Shown piece after piece: positions 1 through 10,637 of a stretch of DNA of 64,000 nucleotides (position 1 is the first letter of the stretch; each line of letters begins with the position of its first letter). Origin of the DNA: Domibacillus mangrovi (lineage in GTDB: Bacteria > Bacillota > Bacilli > Bacillales > Domibacillaceae); NCBI RefSeq assembly GCF_001906925.1, contig NZ_MRWQ01000008.1, positions 62,001 to 126,000 on the forward strand, written 5' to 3'. Under the pieces are notes generated by a model that was given only the letters and a program-made list of their open reading frames with translations, was not told where the DNA came from and made no database searches. A program made the translations under genes and the position numbers.

Positions 1-439
1 CACCATAAATATCCACGAGTACACCATGAATAGCTGTTGTTGGTGCAAGCATCGACTCTAAATAATTCGTTAAGTGACTAGTAAACTTTGTCGTCGTCAT
101 TTTGGTCCGCATCACTGGAACAGAAAACATTTCAGATGCTTCAATCAATTCAATCGGTACGCTTAAATTACGAGAAATAATAATGGCCGGGGTTTCATAG
201 TCACATAACTTATCCATTCTTTCCTTCTTTTCTCCTGAGCTAAGCCGCTGAAAAAAAGATAGTTCCGTCATGCCGATCAGCTGAATACGGTCCGCTGGAT
301 AATAATCAAAAAAACCAGCGATCTCTAAACCAGGGCGTGACAGATCACTCATTTTTATTGGACGGTGAAGACCATCTTCTCCGCTCACTAATTCCAGATC
401 AAACTTTTTTAAAATATCCACTGTACGCACTTTTACCAT
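1..439 (-). CDS. hprK: HPr kinase/phosphorylase, N-terminal part (window edge)
   Basis: The first 146 codons of HprK, the bifunctional enzyme that phosphorylates and dephosphorylates HPr on Ser46 in Gram-positive carbon catabolite control. The reverse strand reads [20 protein letters not shown] and continues without a stop to the window edge, matching the N-terminal domain of the family. The Walker A motif and catalytic C-terminal domain lie outside the window. The ATG at 439 follows a GGAGGGG-type ribosome-binding site. It is divergent from the amidase gene, and yvlD/yvlB lie on the same strand upstream, as in B. subtilis. Identification is confident despite truncation. Confidence 0.93.
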   Translation of the reverse strand, partial: MVKVRTVDILKKFDLELVSGEDGLHRPIKMSDLSRPGLEIAGFFDYYPADRIQLIGMTELSFFQRLSSGEKKERMDKLCDYETPAIIISRNLSVPIELIEASEMFSVPVMRTKMTTTKFTSHLTNYLESMLAPTTAIHGVLVDIYG

Positions 440-569
440 TTTTCGGTTCCCCTCCTTCTTCAAACAAAACGAATTGCTATTATTGTATCATGTTTTTAAG
501 AAAATCGATTCTTTCCGTTTCGTTTTTCACAATTTCACTGTATGTAGACGGGGAAAGGAGGATTTGAAA

Positions 570-1127
570 ATGAAAATAGTCATTGATGCTGGGCACGGAT
601 GGAATACGCCAGGTAAGAGGACACCCGACGGCATGCGTGAATATGAGTTTAACCGGGAAGCGGCACTATTTTTGCAAGAAAACATAAGCGCGGACACTTT
701 ATTTGTGCATCACGACAGCTATGATATCCCACTTGAAAAACGAGTGCAAAAAGCAAATGAAGCACGAGCCGATCTATATGTTTCGATCCATGCCAATGCA
801 TACGGTGAAGGATGGACGAGCGCTCACGGCATCGAAACATATGTGTACACATCTCGTCCTCCCGCTGCACTGAAAATCGCACAGTCTGTTCAACATGAGC
901 TGGTAGCCGCTACAGTCAGACGGGATCGCGGTGTCAAAGCATCTAATTTTTACGTATTGCGCAAAACAAACATGCCCGCGATTTTAATTGAAGCCGGCTT
1001 TATGACCCACCGGGAAGAAGCCACATTGTTAAAAGCCAGTGAGTATCGGCAAACATGTGCCCAGGCGATCGCAGACGGAATTAAGCGTGTTTTTTGCCTC
1101 AGCTTTCTAGCATTTCACTCAGTTTGA
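570..1127 (+). CDS. N-acetylmuramoyl-L-alanine amidase (Amidase_3)
   Basis: A zinc amidase that cleaves the lactyl-amide bond between MurNAc and the peptide stem of peptidoglycan. The 185-residue protein is essentially one catalytic domain. It has DAGHG with zinc ligand His9, an acidic ligand at about Glu24-Glu26, a second His ligand in SIHANA (His74) and the catalytic Glu141 in LIEAGFM. No signal peptide, SPOR, SH3 or LysM domain is visible, so export or spore/mother-cell localisation is unexplained. The ATG at 570 follows AAAGGAGG at normal spacing; a longer frame starting at 474 lacks a ribosome-binding site. It is transcribed opposite to all its neighbours. Confidence 0.88.
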   Translation: MKIVIDAGHGWNTPGKRTPDGMREYEFNREAALFLQENISADTLFVHHDSYDIPLEKRVQKANEARADLYVSIHANAYGEGWTSAHGIETYVYTSRPPAALKIAQSVQHELVAATVRRDRGVKASNFYVLRKTNMPAILIEAGFMTHREEATLLKASEYRQTCAQAIADGIKRVFCLSFLAFHSV

Positions 1128-1140
1128 TCAAGAATACACA

Positions 1141-1177
1141 ATAAAAGCAGGAAGCTCGCCGGCTTCCTGCTTTTATT
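1141..1177. terminator. bidirectional terminator, amidase / yvlD
   Basis: A 13-bp stem (1143-1155 with 1162-1174) and 6-nt loop, flanked by an A-rich left side and a T-run on the right. It serves the plus-strand amidase and overlaps the yvlD stop codon on the other strand. Confidence 0.85.
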
Positions 1178-1520
1178 TTTTTCGTAAAATGGTCATTTGC
1201 AGAACGACATTGACGACAGCCATAGCAATCGCAACAATGATCGCAAGACCAAAGCTTTCGATTTCAAATGCATAGCCCATAATACCATCTGTCATTAATA
1301 AGGTGACTGCGTTAATAATGAACAGGAAAAGCCCGAGCGTCAGCATCGTAATTGGCAGCGTCAAAATAATGAGAAACGGTCGAACAAGCAAGTTCAAAAT
1401 AGATAAAACAAAACTTGTGATGACCGCAGATAAAAAACTGTCCACATACAACCCTGGAAAATATCCCGAAAGCGCCACGAACAGTATCGCATTAATGAGC
1501 ACACTACTAAGCCAGCCCAT
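1173..1520 (-). CDS. yvlD: YvlD-like membrane protein (phage holin 4 / DUF360 family)
   Basis: A 115-residue integral membrane protein with about four hydrophobic helices (roughly residues 5-22, 28-48, 57-77 and 88-110) joined by short loops. The family is annotated as 'phage holin family IV', but its cellular role is unknown. The assignment to YvlD rests on this fold and on position between hprK and yvlB, as in B. subtilis. The ATG at 1520 follows GGGAG. In B. subtilis the yvlABCD cluster is linked to envelope stress; yvlA and yvlC (PspC-like) are missing here. Confidence 0.82.
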   Translation of the reverse strand: MGWLSSVLINAILFVALSGYFPGLYVDSFLSAVITSFVLSILNLLVRPFLIILTLPITMLTLGLFLFIINAVTLLMTDGIMGYAFEIESFGLAIIVAIAMAVVNVVLQMTILRKK

Positions 1521-1546
1521 GTAGAAAACTCCCTTAGTTCTTAAAA

Positions 1547-2725
1547 TTAAATCCCTTCACCAAATGAATCATCTGATTTAGCCGGCGGTTTTATTTGATA
1601 AAGTGAAGAGGTCCGCAAAGTAACAGAACCTGTTTTTGTTTCTGCATCAATCACAAGCTGGCGTCCATCAAACATGTTGTCACTTTCGAACTTCAATGAC
1701 TTTTGAATACGTTCATCTTTCTCCGTCACATTAGCCATTCCCGTTTCCGGAAGTTGCAGACGGCCGGCGGTCGTGCGAATTTCGCCTTTTACGGCCAATT
1801 CTTGAGGGACGTACAATTCAATATTACCCGTCATTGATTCTGCTTTGACGGCTTCTGCCAGATCCGATTTTGTATCATACAAAATGTTTCCGTTAAATGA
1901 TTTCAAATCGGCAAAGCGGAATGTACCAACTGTATGAATCGCTCCATTAAATGAGTTCAATTCGGCACGTTCGCCATCACAGTCAACAAGACGAATCGGG
2001 CCATTGCCTGTCTCCGCTTCAAGCGTCTTAATTTTCCCGTTTTTCAGTTCAATTTTGCCATTCGCCGCACGTACTTCAAGCTTTTCAGTATCAATGTCGC
2101 GCATATCGAATGCACCATTAAACAGTTTCACCGAAATGTCTTTTAACGCTTTCGATGGAACATGCAACGTTACATCTGTTTTCATTAGTTTTAAGCCAAC
2201 AGAAAACGATAATTTATCTTCACGTGCATAAAAAGTACTATTTTTCAAAAACGACTCGTGTGCTTCTTCCTCCGAGCTGGCTCCATATACTTTCACATGG
2301 CATTCTGCTTTCACACCTGGTCCTTCCCATGCCCGAATCGTGACAGCTCCATTTGCTGTTTCAATTTTCATATGGCTCGGTGCGACAGCTTCTTCATAAA
2401 ATACGTGTGTAAATTCAGTGCCTTTTCCAATGAACGGTAATTCAACGTCTTTTATACGCTGCATGGCTGTTTGCATAAACTCAAATAATTTATCCTTTGA
2501 CTGATGAATCGTCTCTGTATTTGGACGTTGTCCGGTAATTTTTTGACCGATTTTCTCTAATTCATCAAAAAAGCCGCCGATTCCTTTTGAGCTTTCAGTT
2601 GATTTTGATGATGCACCTGTTGCCGCATTGCTTTTTTCCATTGCCTCAATCAATTTTACTGCTTCATCCGCCGAAATAATGCCTGATTCCAACATTTTTA
2701 AAATTCGAAGCTTTTCTTCACTCAT
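1547..2725 (-). CDS. yvlB: YvlB-like protein, DUF4097
   Basis: A 392-residue protein. The N-terminal helical segment (about residues 1-35, EEKLRILKMLESGIISADEA) resembles the SHOCT-like leader common in envelope-stress proteins. After a Ser-rich linker comes a long repetitive beta region (about residues 120-370) typical of DUF4097 adhesin-like beta-helices, with repeated N-G and E-L-K-N-G turns. No signal peptide is seen. The chosen ATG (2725) has GGAGG 11 nt upstream; an in-frame ATG at 2743 lies upstream of that GGAGG and has no site of its own. It probably forms a unit with yvlD, 26 bp downstream. Function unknown, likely envelope-related. Confidence 0.82.
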   Translation of the reverse strand: MSEEKLRILKMLESGIISADEAVKLIEAMEKSNAATGASSKSTESSKGIGGFFDELEKIGQKITGQRPNTETIHQSKDKLFEFMQTAMQRIKDVELPFIGKGTEFTHVFYEEAVAPSHMKIETANGAVTIRAWEGPGVKAECHVKVYGASSEEEAHESFLKNSTFYAREDKLSFSVGLKLMKTDVTLHVPSKALKDISVKLFNGAFDMRDIDTEKLEVRAANGKIELKNGKIKTLEAETGNGPIRLVDCDGERAELNSFNGAIHTVGTFRFADLKSFNGNILYDTKSDLAEAVKAESMTGNIELYVPQELAVKGEIRTTAGRLQLPETGMANVTEKDERIQKSLKFESDNMFDGRQLVIDAETKTGSVTLRTSSLYQIKPPAKSDDSFGEGI

Positions 2726-2794
2726 AAATTGTGAAACCTCCATTGTGTTTATCTATTACCGCCATATACGTAATCATCAATCGAAAAGTTTCAT

Positions 2795-3079
2795 TTTATC
2801 GCAGATTAACGGGCAGTAAATCCCCCATTTCAGAACTTAGAAAAACTGATGAAAGAATGAGTGAGGGATAACTGCCCGTAAAGGCCCGGTTGGTTCAGGC
2901 CAGGCTCAGCCTAGTCACTCAGGTATTGCCGCAGGACGCGGCGCTCTTTACCTGAGTTCCTCTTTCATCAGTGGGGGATAGCAGCAGAGTGCAGACTAAG
3001 ATCGTCACATCCTGTAACAACGTCTGCAAGACCCACGTCCTGCGGGCCTAAAACCCCACAGATGGAAGTTTCACTTTAT
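2795..3079 (-). repeat. intergenic structured repeat, copy A (285 bp, long form)
   Basis: One of nine copies of a family whose forward form begins ATAAAGTGAAAC and ends GATAAA. This copy is on the minus strand. It contains all the stem-loops of the long form: the outer CATC..GATG/GTGGGG stem, the GCAGAC/GTCTGC stem, ACTCAGGTA/TACCTGAGT, and the closing ACGGGCAGT/ACTGCCCGT stem. It fills the gap between yvlB and uvrA, and its 5' end supplies the uvrA stop codon. Confidence 0.9.
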
Positions 3080-5928
3080 GTTGATAGTACGGTCATTCGT
3101 TCCCGGTCACGTTCTAAAATTTTCTTCAAATAGTAACCAGTATACGATTCTTTTGTATCAGCTATGTCTTCCGGTGTACCGGATGCCACAATGATTCCTC
3201 CTTTATCGCCGCCTTCAGGACCGAGATCAACTACGTAGTCAGCTGCTTTAATGACGTCGAGATTATGCTCGATGACAAGAACCGTATCGCCATTTTCAAC
3301 AAGCCGCTGTAATACGTCAAGAAGCCTTGCAATATCGTCTGTATGAAGGCCAGTCGTCGGCTCATCCAGAATATAAAAAGAACGTCCATTTGAACGGCGG
3401 TGCAGTTCCGATGCAAGTTTCACACGCTGCGCTTCTCCGCCCGAAAGTGTGGTGGCCGGTTGTCCTAGCGTCATGTAGCCTAGCCCAACGTCCACAATCG
3501 TCTGCAGCTTCCGACTAATTTTCGGGATGTTTTCAAAATAGAGGAGGGCATCATCAACAGTCATTTCGAGCACATCCGAAATATTCTTTCCTTTATATTT
3601 TACTTCAAGTGTTTCACGGTTATACCTTTTGCCTTGGCATACTTCGCATGGCACGTAGACGTCCGGCAAAAAGTGCATTTCAATTTTGATGATTCCATCA
3701 CCGCGGCACGCTTCACAGCGCCCGCCTTTTACATTAAAGCTAAAGCGGCCTTTTTTATAGCCGCGCACTTTTGCTTCATTTGTCTGTGCAAATACATCCC
3801 GAATATCATCAAACACACCGGTATACGTTGCCGGATTAGACCTTGGTGTCCGACCGATTGGCGACTGATCAATATCAATTACTTTTTCAAGCTGGTCGAT
3901 GCCTTTCACTTCTTTATGTGCACCGGGACGGCTTTTTGCTCTATTCAGTTTCTGTGCAAGTGATTTGTACAAAATTTCATTGATGAGTGTACTTTTCCCC
4001 GATCCAGATACGCCGGTAACGGCTGTAAATAAGCCAAGCGGGAATTTCGCTTTGACATTTTTCAAATTATTTTCTTTCGCCCCAGTCACTTCAATCCAGC
4101 GGCCATCCGGTTTGCGGCGCTCGTCCGGAAGCGGAATAAACTTGTCACCGGATAAATATCGCCCAGTTAGTGACTTGTCGTTTTTCATGACTTCTTCCGG
4201 TGTACCCGCTGCAATCACTTCGCCGCCGTGCACACCTGCACCAGGTCCAATGTCGATTAAATAGTCGGCGGCCATCATCGTATCTTCATCATGCTCCACA
4301 ACAATCAGCGTGTTGCCGATGTCACGCATGTTTTGCATCGTACGAATTAATCGGTCATTATCGCGCTGATGGAGACCAATTGACGGCTCATCGAGAATGT
4401 ATAACACACCTGTTAAGCGTGAACCAATTTGTGTCGCTAATCGGATCCGTTGCGCTTCACCGCCTGATAACGTACCGGCAGCACGGCTTAATGTTAAATA
4501 ATCAAGCCCCACGTCAATTAAAAAGCCAAGCCTTTCAGCAATTTCCCGTAAAACGAGCCGTGCAATTTGCATTTCTTTCTCTGTTAATTCGATGCCTTTA
4601 AAAAAGTCTGCTGTTTCTTGAATGGAAAAATCGGTCACCTGTGAAATCGTTAACCCATTCATTTTCACAGCGAGACTTTCTCTTTTTAGACGGTGCCCTT
4701 TACATGTCGGACATCTTGACTCGCCCATGTATTTCTCCATTTGATCGCGTATATAATCAGAACTAGTTTCTTTATACCGGCGTTCAATATTATGTAAAAC
4801 ACCTTCAAATTCAATCTGATTGTCTCGAATCTGTCCGAAATCATTTTCGTAACGAAAGCGGATTTTCTCTTTCCCTGAACCGTTTAACAGCTTATCTAAT
4901 TGATCGTCAGGCAACTCGTTCACCGGCGTATCCATATGAATACCATAATGTAGACACACTGCTTTTAATAGCTGGGGATAATACTGCGAACTAACCGGTT
5001 CCCACGGAGCGATGGCATTTTCATTAAGCGACAGCTCTCGATTCGGTATAACGAGATCAACATCGACTTTTTTCTTCATACCAAGGCCATCACATGTCGG
5101 ACAGGCACCGTACGGGCTATTAAATGAGAACATACGCGGTTCAAGTTCGCCAACTGAAAAACCGCAGTGTGGGCAAGCGTGATGTTCACTGAACAGCAAT
5201 TCTTCTTTTTCCATGACATCAATAATCACGTTGCCTTCACCGAGACGAAGCGCCGTTTCAAGTGAATCAGCGAGACGCGCCTCTATCCCTTCTTTTATGA
5301 CAATCCGATCAATAATAACTTCGATCGAATGCTTTTTATTTTTCTCAAGCTCAATCTCTTCCTCAAGATCACGCATATCCCCGTTCACGCGGACACGTAC
5401 GTACCCTTGTCGTTTCACATCTTCAAATACTTTAGCATGCGTTCCTTTTCGTCCGGAAATAATCGGTGCCAGCACTTGTATTTTCGTCCGGTCTTCAAGT
5501 TCCATCAGGCGGTCCACCATCTGTCCGATCGTCTGTGATGAAATTTCAATCCCGTGAATCGGACAAACTGGACGGCCAACCCTTGCATACAATAGACGCA
5601 AGTAATCATATATTTCTGTTACTGTCCCGACCGTCGAGCGCGGGTTGCGGCTCGTTGTCTTCTGATCAATCGAAATCGCCGGTGATAATCCTTCAATTGA
5701 ATCAACATCCGGTTTGTCCATCTGTCCTAAAAACTGACGAGCGTAGGCAGATAGAGACTCGACATAGCGCCGCTGTCCCTCTGCATAAATCGTATCAAAT
5801 GCAAGAGATGATTTCCCCGATCCAGATAGTCCTGTCAATACGACAAGCTTGTCTCGTGGAATCGTTATATCAATGTTTTTTAAATTATGGGCACGTGCCC
5901 CTTTTACCGATATATGATCAATCGCCAT
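3076..5928 (-). CDS. uvrA: UvrABC excinuclease subunit A
   Basis: The damage-recognition ATPase of nucleotide excision repair, acting as a dimer with UvrB. The 950-residue protein shows the duplicated ABC layout: Walker [10 protein letters not shown] near residue 33, a zinc site CPHC..CPTC near 255-280, the first LSGGEAQR signature near 490, a second Walker [10 protein letters not shown] near 640, a second zinc site CEAC..CEVC near 740-765 and a second LSGGEAQR near 830. The ATG at 5928 follows GAGGTGA and lies 12 bp after uvrB, so they form an operon. The C-terminus ends TVLST, and its TAA lies inside repeat A, so the natural tail may have been replaced. Confidence 0.98.
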   Translation of the reverse strand: MAIDHISVKGARAHNLKNIDITIPRDKLVVLTGLSGSGKSSLAFDTIYAEGQRRYVESLSAYARQFLGQMDKPDVDSIEGLSPAISIDQKTTSRNPRSTVGTVTEIYDYLRLLYARVGRPVCPIHGIEISSQTIGQMVDRLMELEDRTKIQVLAPIISGRKGTHAKVFEDVKRQGYVRVRVNGDMRDLEEEIELEKNKKHSIEVIIDRIVIKEGIEARLADSLETALRLGEGNVIIDVMEKEELLFSEHHACPHCGFSVGELEPRMFSFNSPYGACPTCDGLGMKKKVDVDLVIPNRELSLNENAIAPWEPVSSQYYPQLLKAVCLHYGIHMDTPVNELPDDQLDKLLNGSGKEKIRFRYENDFGQIRDNQIEFEGVLHNIERRYKETSSDYIRDQMEKYMGESRCPTCKGHRLKRESLAVKMNGLTISQVTDFSIQETADFFKGIELTEKEMQIARLVLREIAERLGFLIDVGLDYLTLSRAAGTLSGGEAQRIRLATQIGSRLTGVLYILDEPSIGLHQRDNDRLIRTMQNMRDIGNTLIVVEHDEDTMMAADYLIDIGPGAGVHGGEVIAAGTPEEVMKNDKSLTGRYLSGDKFIPLPDERRKPDGRWIEVTGAKENNLKNVKAKFPLGLFTAVTGVSGSGKSTLINEILYKSLAQKLNRAKSRPGAHKEVKGIDQLEKVIDIDQSPIGRTPRSNPATYTGVFDDIRDVFAQTNEAKVRGYKKGRFSFNVKGGRCEACRGDGIIKIEMHFLPDVYVPCEVCQGKRYNRETLEVKYKGKNISDVLEMTVDDALLYFENIPKISRKLQTIVDVGLGYMTLGQPATTLSGGEAQRVKLASELHRRSNGRSFYILDEPTTGLHTDDIARLLDVLQRLVENGDTVLVIEHNLDVIKAADYVVDLGPEGGDKGGIIVASGTPEDIADTKESYTGYYLKKILERDRERMTVLST

Positions 5929-5940
5929 GAACACTCACCT

Positions 5941-7917
5941 CTATTCTGATTTCAATTCAAACAATGCATCGCGAAGATCAGCAGCCCGCTCGAAATCAAG
6001 CGCTTTAGCTGCTTGTTTCATTTCCGTTTCAAGACTTATCATCAGCTTATTGCGCTCTTTCGCTGTCATTTTCTTCCCCGTTATTTTTGATGTATACGTG
6101 CCGCCATCTTCGGCTACTTGTGTCACACGGATGCCGTCGCGAATGTCTTTTTGAATCGTTGTTGGTGTCACACTATGCTTCACGTTATATGCTTCTTGAA
6201 TTTCACGGCGGCGTTTCGTTTCATTTATTGCTTTTGTCATTGATTCTGTGATTTTGTCCGCATACATAATGACATGCCCTTCCGCGTTACGGGCAGCACG
6301 GCCCATCGTTTGAATGAGGGACCGCTCTGAACGAAGAAACCCTTCTTTATCTGCATCCAAAATGGTCACAAGGGACACTTCCGGAATATCTAGCCCTTCT
6401 CTTAGCAAATTAATGCCGACAAGCACATCATATTTCCCGATACGCAAGTCACGAATAATTTCAATTCGCTCAAGCGTTTTAACTTCCGAATGTAAATATT
6501 GTACTTTCACACCGACCTCTTTTAAATAATCGGTTAAATCTTCGGACATCTTTTTCGTCAATGTTGTGACAAGCACACGTTCATTTTTCGCCACACGGTC
6601 ATTAATTTCGCCGAGTAAATCATCAATCTGTCCTTCAATCGGCCGAATTTCAATCGTTGGATCAAGCAGTCCAGTCGGTCTAATAATTTGCTCAGTCATG
6701 TTTGGTGTTTGTTCGAGTTCATACGGCCCCGGCGTTGCCGACACGTATACAACTTGGCGAATATGATCTTCAAATTCAGTAAATGTCAGCGGCCGGTTGT
6801 CTTTCGCAGATGGAAGACGGAAACCATGGTCGACAAGCACCTGCTTCCGTGCCTGGTCACCGTTATACATGCCGCGCACTTGAGGCAATGTCACGTGCGA
6901 TTCATCGATAACCATTAAAAAGTCATCGGGAAAATAGTCAAGCAGCGTATACGGCGTTGAACCAGGCGGCCGAAGCGTTAAATGACGCGAGTAGTTTTCA
7001 ATTCCCGAGCAAAAACCCATTTCCCGCATCATTTCGAGATCGTAGCGCGTCCGCTGTTCAAGCCTTTGCGCTTCAAGCAATTTTTCTTCCGCACGCAGCT
7101 CTGTCAACCGTTCTTCCAGTTCTTCCTCAATACTTTTGATTGCCTTGTTCAGCTTTTCTTCACGAGTAACAAAGTGAGATGCCGGAAAAATGAATACGTG
7201 ATCACGTTCACCGAGAATTTCGCCTGTAAGCGGGTCCACTTCTCTTATTCGATCAATTTCATCACCGAAAAATTCAATACGGATGCAATAGTTATCGTGG
7301 GATGCACGTAAAATTTCCACCACATCGCCACGCACACGGAACGTCCCTCGCTTAAAATCAATATCATTTCTTTCATATTGAATATCAACAAACCGTCTTA
7401 GCATTTCATTGCGGCCGATTTCCATACCTGTCCGGAGTGATATACCCAATTCACTGTATTCTTCAGGAGAACCGAGACCGTATATACACGAGACGGACGC
7501 GATAATGATCACATCTTTACGTTCAAATAAAGACGATGTTGCGGAATGGCGCAATTCATTGATTTCATCGTTCACGGTTGCATCTTTTTCAATAAACGTA
7601 TCGGTATGCGGCATATACGCTTCCGGCTGATAATAGTCATAAAAACTAACAAAATATTCAACTGCGTTATCTGGGAAAAACTCTTTAAACTCACTGTATA
7701 GCTGGCCAGCAAGCGTTTTATTATGTGCTATAACGAGTGTCGGCTTCTTTACTTCTTTAATAACATTAGATATAGTGAAAGTTTTCCCCGTACCTGTCGC
7801 GCCAAGCAGCGTCTGCTGTTTTTTTCCGCTCTCAATTCCGGCAACGAGTTCCGCAATCGCTGCCGGTTGATCGCCTTCTGGTTTATATTTTGATACTAAT
7901 TTAAACTCATGCTCCAA
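5941..7917 (-). CDS. uvrB: UvrABC excinuclease subunit B
   Basis: Helicase-like subunit that receives damaged DNA from UvrA and recruits UvrC. The 658-residue protein is full length, with Walker [10 protein letters not shown] near residue 43, the beta-hairpin region around 90-120 (YYQPEAYMP), DESH in motif II, later helicase motifs including LLREGLD, and a C-terminal UVR domain (about 620-655) that binds UvrC. It is first in the uvrBA operon. I found no exact CGAAC-N4-GTTCG LexA box between its start and repeat B. Confidence 0.98.
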   Translation of the reverse strand: MEHEFKLVSKYKPEGDQPAAIAELVAGIESGKKQQTLLGATGTGKTFTISNVIKEVKKPTLVIAHNKTLAGQLYSEFKEFFPDNAVEYFVSFYDYYQPEAYMPHTDTFIEKDATVNDEINELRHSATSSLFERKDVIIIASVSCIYGLGSPEEYSELGISLRTGMEIGRNEMLRRFVDIQYERNDIDFKRGTFRVRGDVVEILRASHDNYCIRIEFFGDEIDRIREVDPLTGEILGERDHVFIFPASHFVTREEKLNKAIKSIEEELEERLTELRAEEKLLEAQRLEQRTRYDLEMMREMGFCSGIENYSRHLTLRPPGSTPYTLLDYFPDDFLMVIDESHVTLPQVRGMYNGDQARKQVLVDHGFRLPSAKDNRPLTFTEFEDHIRQVVYVSATPGPYELEQTPNMTEQIIRPTGLLDPTIEIRPIEGQIDDLLGEINDRVAKNERVLVTTLTKKMSEDLTDYLKEVGVKVQYLHSEVKTLERIEIIRDLRIGKYDVLVGINLLREGLDIPEVSLVTILDADKEGFLRSERSLIQTMGRAARNAEGHVIMYADKITESMTKAINETKRRREIQEAYNVKHSVTPTTIQKDIRDGIRVTQVAEDGGTYTSKITGKKMTAKERNKLMISLETEMKQAAKALDFERAADLRDALFELKSE

Positions 7918-7998
7918 CGCACAGGCCCCCTTAATTCTTTTAACCTTCTCGTTTATATATAATTCCTATTTTAACATGAACGAAACAAAATATGCCAG

Positions 7999-8254
7999 CA
8001 AAAAGCGCACACTAGTTCGGAGTCCCGCAGGATGTGGGTCATGCAGACGTTGTCACAGGACGTGACGGTTTTAGTCTGCGTTCCGTTATCCCCGGAAACC
8101 TAGGTAAGGTGCACCACATCCTGCGGCCATGAGTGACTAGGCTCAGTCTGGCCCGAACCGATCAGACTTTTACGGACAGTTGATCCCAAACAAAGCCTTC
8201 TTTCTTTCCATACTCTCAAAGTGGGAATCTTACTGCCCGTTAATGCGGGATAAA
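7999..8254 (+). repeat. intergenic structured repeat, copy B (about 256 bp, degenerate 5' end)
   Basis: Plus-strand copy lying upstream of uvrB. The 3' two thirds match the family (TTACGGACAGTTGATCCC ... TTACTGCCCGTTAATGCGGG), but the usual ATAAAGTGAAACTTC left end is scrambled and the outer stem is lost, so the left boundary is approximate. The 3' end abuts the A-run of the csbA terminator. Confidence 0.78.
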
Positions 8255-8281
8255 AAAAAACACCAAAAATTTTTCGGTGTC
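8255..8281 (-). terminator. csbA terminator
   Basis: On the minus strand, ACACC / GGTGT enclose an A/T-rich loop and are followed by nine T residues. The T-run directly touches the end of repeat B. Confidence 0.7.
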
Positions 8282-8516
8282 AGTTTAATTTTAATTTCAA
8301 CTGCTTCATCATCCGGTTGGACAGCCATAAACCAGCTGTCAGCGAAGCAGCATCAATAATAATGAGGTCCCACGTATGGGTATATCCTTTATAGGCAGAG
8401 GCAGCAATAAGCGCGACCGTCAGCACAAGACCGACAAACTGGTTGTATGTCACGCGTGAAAACAAGACCACAAGCAAAGCAGGCATCAACAACGCCAAGA
8501 TCATCTTATCGACCAT
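8280..8516 (-). CDS. csbA: CsbA family membrane protein
   Basis: A 78-residue protein with three predicted membrane helices. It resembles B. subtilis CsbA (about 76 residues) in sequence (LVVLFSRVT, AYKGYTHT, SLTAGLW) and in lying just upstream of uvrB. CsbA is a SigB-controlled membrane protein of unknown function. The ATG at 8516 follows AGGAGG with a 6-nt spacer; a longer frame begins upstream of the site and is not used. I did not identify a convincing SigB promoter. Confidence 0.85.
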   Translation of the reverse strand: MVDKMILALLMPALLVVLFSRVTYNQFVGLVLTVALIAASAYKGYTHTWDLIIIDAASLTAGLWLSNRMMKQLKLKLN

Positions 8517-8580
8517 CTGCGTCCTCCTAAAATTGTTTTCTTTTATCATAGCTCATTTACGAAGAGGTGAAAAGATTAGA

Positions 8581-9219
8581 TTACTTACGAAGCTGAATAA
8601 TACGTTCTGTTAAATCACGCAGTTCACTATGCGGCATAAACTTTTCCGCAAGCATGTCCGGCATAATGTAGTCAACGAAATATTTTACACAATGCAGCTC
8701 GTTGAATTTTAAAATTGTATTCAACGCTTCTTCATAAATTTCAAAAAAGAGCGGGTCCGGGTTACGCTTTAACACTTCACCGTATGCTTCGTAAAGCAAA
8801 TCAACTTTATCGGCAACGGATAAAATACGACCTTCAAGCGAGCTATCTTTTCCTTCTCTCAATCGTCTCAAATATGCTTCATGAAATTCTTCTGGAAATT
8901 CCTCTTCAATAAATTTACGTGCCATCTGTTCTTCCACCTGTGAAAACAATTCCTTCAATTCAGCTGTCGCGTATTTGACCGGTGTTTTAATATCTCCTGT
9001 AAACAGCTCCGCATAATCATGGTTCAGCGCCTTTTCATAAAGTGACCTCCAATTGACTGTCTCACCGGCCAGTTCCTCGACCGTACCTAAAAATTGGGCG
9101 ATTTTCGTCACTTTAAAGGAATGCGCAGCAACCGTATGCATCTGAAATTTAAATTTCCCTGGTAAACGGTACAAATGTTCAAGATCTGACAAACTTTTAA
9201 AATATGTATGTACACCCAT
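8581..9219 (-). CDS. HD-domain protein, YfbR-like 5'-deoxynucleotidase
   Basis: A 212-residue metal-dependent phosphohydrolase of the HD superfamily, probably acting on nucleoside 5'-monophosphates. The HD motifs are visible as HTVAAHS (first His near residue 33), the HDYAE pair near residues 68-72 and SVADKVD (Asp near 137). Length and motif spacing fit the YfbR/YGK1-like group; substrate preference cannot be read from sequence. It lies between csbA and minJ but is on its own, with 60-140 bp gaps. Confidence 0.75.
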   Translation of the reverse strand: MGVHTYFKSLSDLEHLYRLPGKFKFQMHTVAAHSFKVTKIAQFLGTVEELAGETVNWRSLYEKALNHDYAELFTGDIKTPVKYATAELKELFSQVEEQMARKFIEEEFPEEFHEAYLRRLREGKDSSLEGRILSVADKVDLLYEAYGEVLKRNPDPLFFEIYEEALNTILKFNELHCVKYFVDYIMPDMLAEKFMPHSELRDLTERIIQLRK

Positions 9220-9330
9220 ATTGTTCGCTTCCTTTCAGTATATTATGACTATTGTACCGGTAAATGGGCACAAAAAAAAGAAAATCGGCTCTATGTAGAT
9301 GAAAATGGGTAGATTTCATTTTTTGACGCC

Positions 9331-9358
9331 AAAAAACGCCCTGCCATGAGGACGTTTA
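9331..9358 (-). terminator. minJ terminator
   Basis: Minus-strand stem AAACGTCCT / AGGGCGTTT with one mismatch, followed by a T-run. It overlaps the minJ stop codon. Confidence 0.75.
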
Positions 9359-10549
9359 TTCAGTAAAGATAGAGTCATCCATATATTCTTTTTCTTCAGG
9401 GGCAAAAATTAAGCCAAGTTCATGATGATCATTTGCATAAATCGACCCTTGTACGAAGCGAAGCTGGTCATTCGTCCCGATCACTTCAAGTTTGCAGTAC
9501 GCCCCATTTATTTGCAGCGCTTTATAAAATTCAGGTTCACTGCTAACCTGCACCCCATTTACCTTCGTTATGATTTCACCAATGTCAAGCCTCATTTTCT
9601 GAGCGGGAGATGCTGGCAGAACGCCGGCTATAATGACTCCTTTTGACTGTGTCGTAAAAAAGTAAGGACGGTGTTTTTCATAATTGTAATGACGGAGCAT
9701 AATGGCGAGACGGGCAAGTACTACAAATAAAACAGCGACCGCAGACAACTGCCAAATCCAGTAAGAGGAGGCAGCGATGAATAATGTAAGCACGCCGGCT
9801 ATCATAATGCTTTTCCCAGTCGATTTAACAGCTAATGATGGCAATGTACTTCTTACAGTCATCGAAAAACCGATCAAAAATGGAAACAAGACGAAACTAT
9901 AAGAGACAGCACCTGTATCAATAACTGGCCACCAGTCCATGAATGGTTCGAGTGGTCTGCTTGATGGAACCGGTAAAAAGACTGGGACAAGCCAGAGACG
10001 GCGTGCAAGGTGCACAGCTGTTTTTAAGCCGCGTTTACTCGTTTCAATGCGCGGTGAGGTACCTTGATGACCTCGCTTCCGTATCAGCACGCCTTCCGCT
10101 ATAACAAGAAGTGCGGTAACGATCGAAAGCACAGTTAAAATCGCTTGTAAATGCAGGTTGCCATATGGAATGAACGGATAGTCAAACCATTCTGATAAAA
10201 CAAATAGGCCATAAGCAGCCCCCATCGTCCATGCCGGTGACAGAAGAAAAAAGCCTCCGATGCTGAAGATAATTAAAACCGCCGCTATAAAGTTGAGCAG
10301 TCCCGATGGCAATGCCAATCCGGCGGCTATCGTGATCATGGATAATATAGCACCGATCGCAAGGCTCGATGGCAAAATAAACCGGATTTCCTGATAAATA
10401 TCGTAGATGCGTGTACTGAAATCTTTTCGTTCACGTGTCACACGAAACATCCCAACGATAAATGCAAGAATGAATGAGAAATAAAAAATAGGATGTATAA
10501 ATAATTTTAAAGCAGCAGATGCCAATTGTAAGAGCCAGTCTAAAGCCAT
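9356..10549 (-). CDS. minJ: MinJ-like division-site topological factor (PDZ membrane protein)
   Basis: A 397-residue polytopic membrane protein with a C-terminal PDZ domain, the same length and plan as B. subtilis MinJ, which bridges DivIVA and MinCD at the septum and poles. About eight hydrophobic segments cover residues 10-305. The PDZ domain spans about 315-385 and contains GVIIAGVLPASPAQKM followed by KVNGVQV. The ATG at 10549 follows GGAGGG with a 6-nt spacer; a longer frame to 10573 starts upstream of that site. The location between csbA and ftsEX agrees with B. subtilis. Confidence 0.85.
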   Translation of the reverse strand: MALDWLLQLASAALKLFIHPIFYFSFILAFIVGMFRVTRERKDFSTRIYDIYQEIRFILPSSLAIGAILSMITIAAGLALPSGLLNFIAAVLIIFSIGGFFLLSPAWTMGAAYGLFVLSEWFDYPFIPYGNLHLQAILTVLSIVTALLVIAEGVLIRKRGHQGTSPRIETSKRGLKTAVHLARRLWLVPVFLPVPSSRPLEPFMDWWPVIDTGAVSYSFVLFPFLIGFSMTVRSTLPSLAVKSTGKSIMIAGVLTLFIAASSYWIWQLSAVAVLFVVLARLAIMLRHYNYEKHRPYFFTTQSKGVIIAGVLPASPAQKMRLDIGEIITKVNGVQVSSEPEFYKALQINGAYCKLEVIGTNDQLRFVQGSIYANDHHELGLIFAPEEKEYMDDSIFTE

Positions 10550-10637
10550 AAGTGTCCCTCCAAAACGTTGCACACAATTCTTTCCTTTATTGTACCAGAA
10601 AGCTTGGACAAGCGTGAACTGTCAAGACACTTTTTCG

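Noticed and set aside
1173-1520. Phage holin
   Set aside because: The family name includes 'holin', but position beside hprK and yvlB identifies a housekeeping YvlD-like protein; no phage genes are near.
7918-7999. LexA box upstream of uvrB
   Set aside because: AACATGAACG is only a partial likeness; no CGAAC-N4-GTTCG is present.
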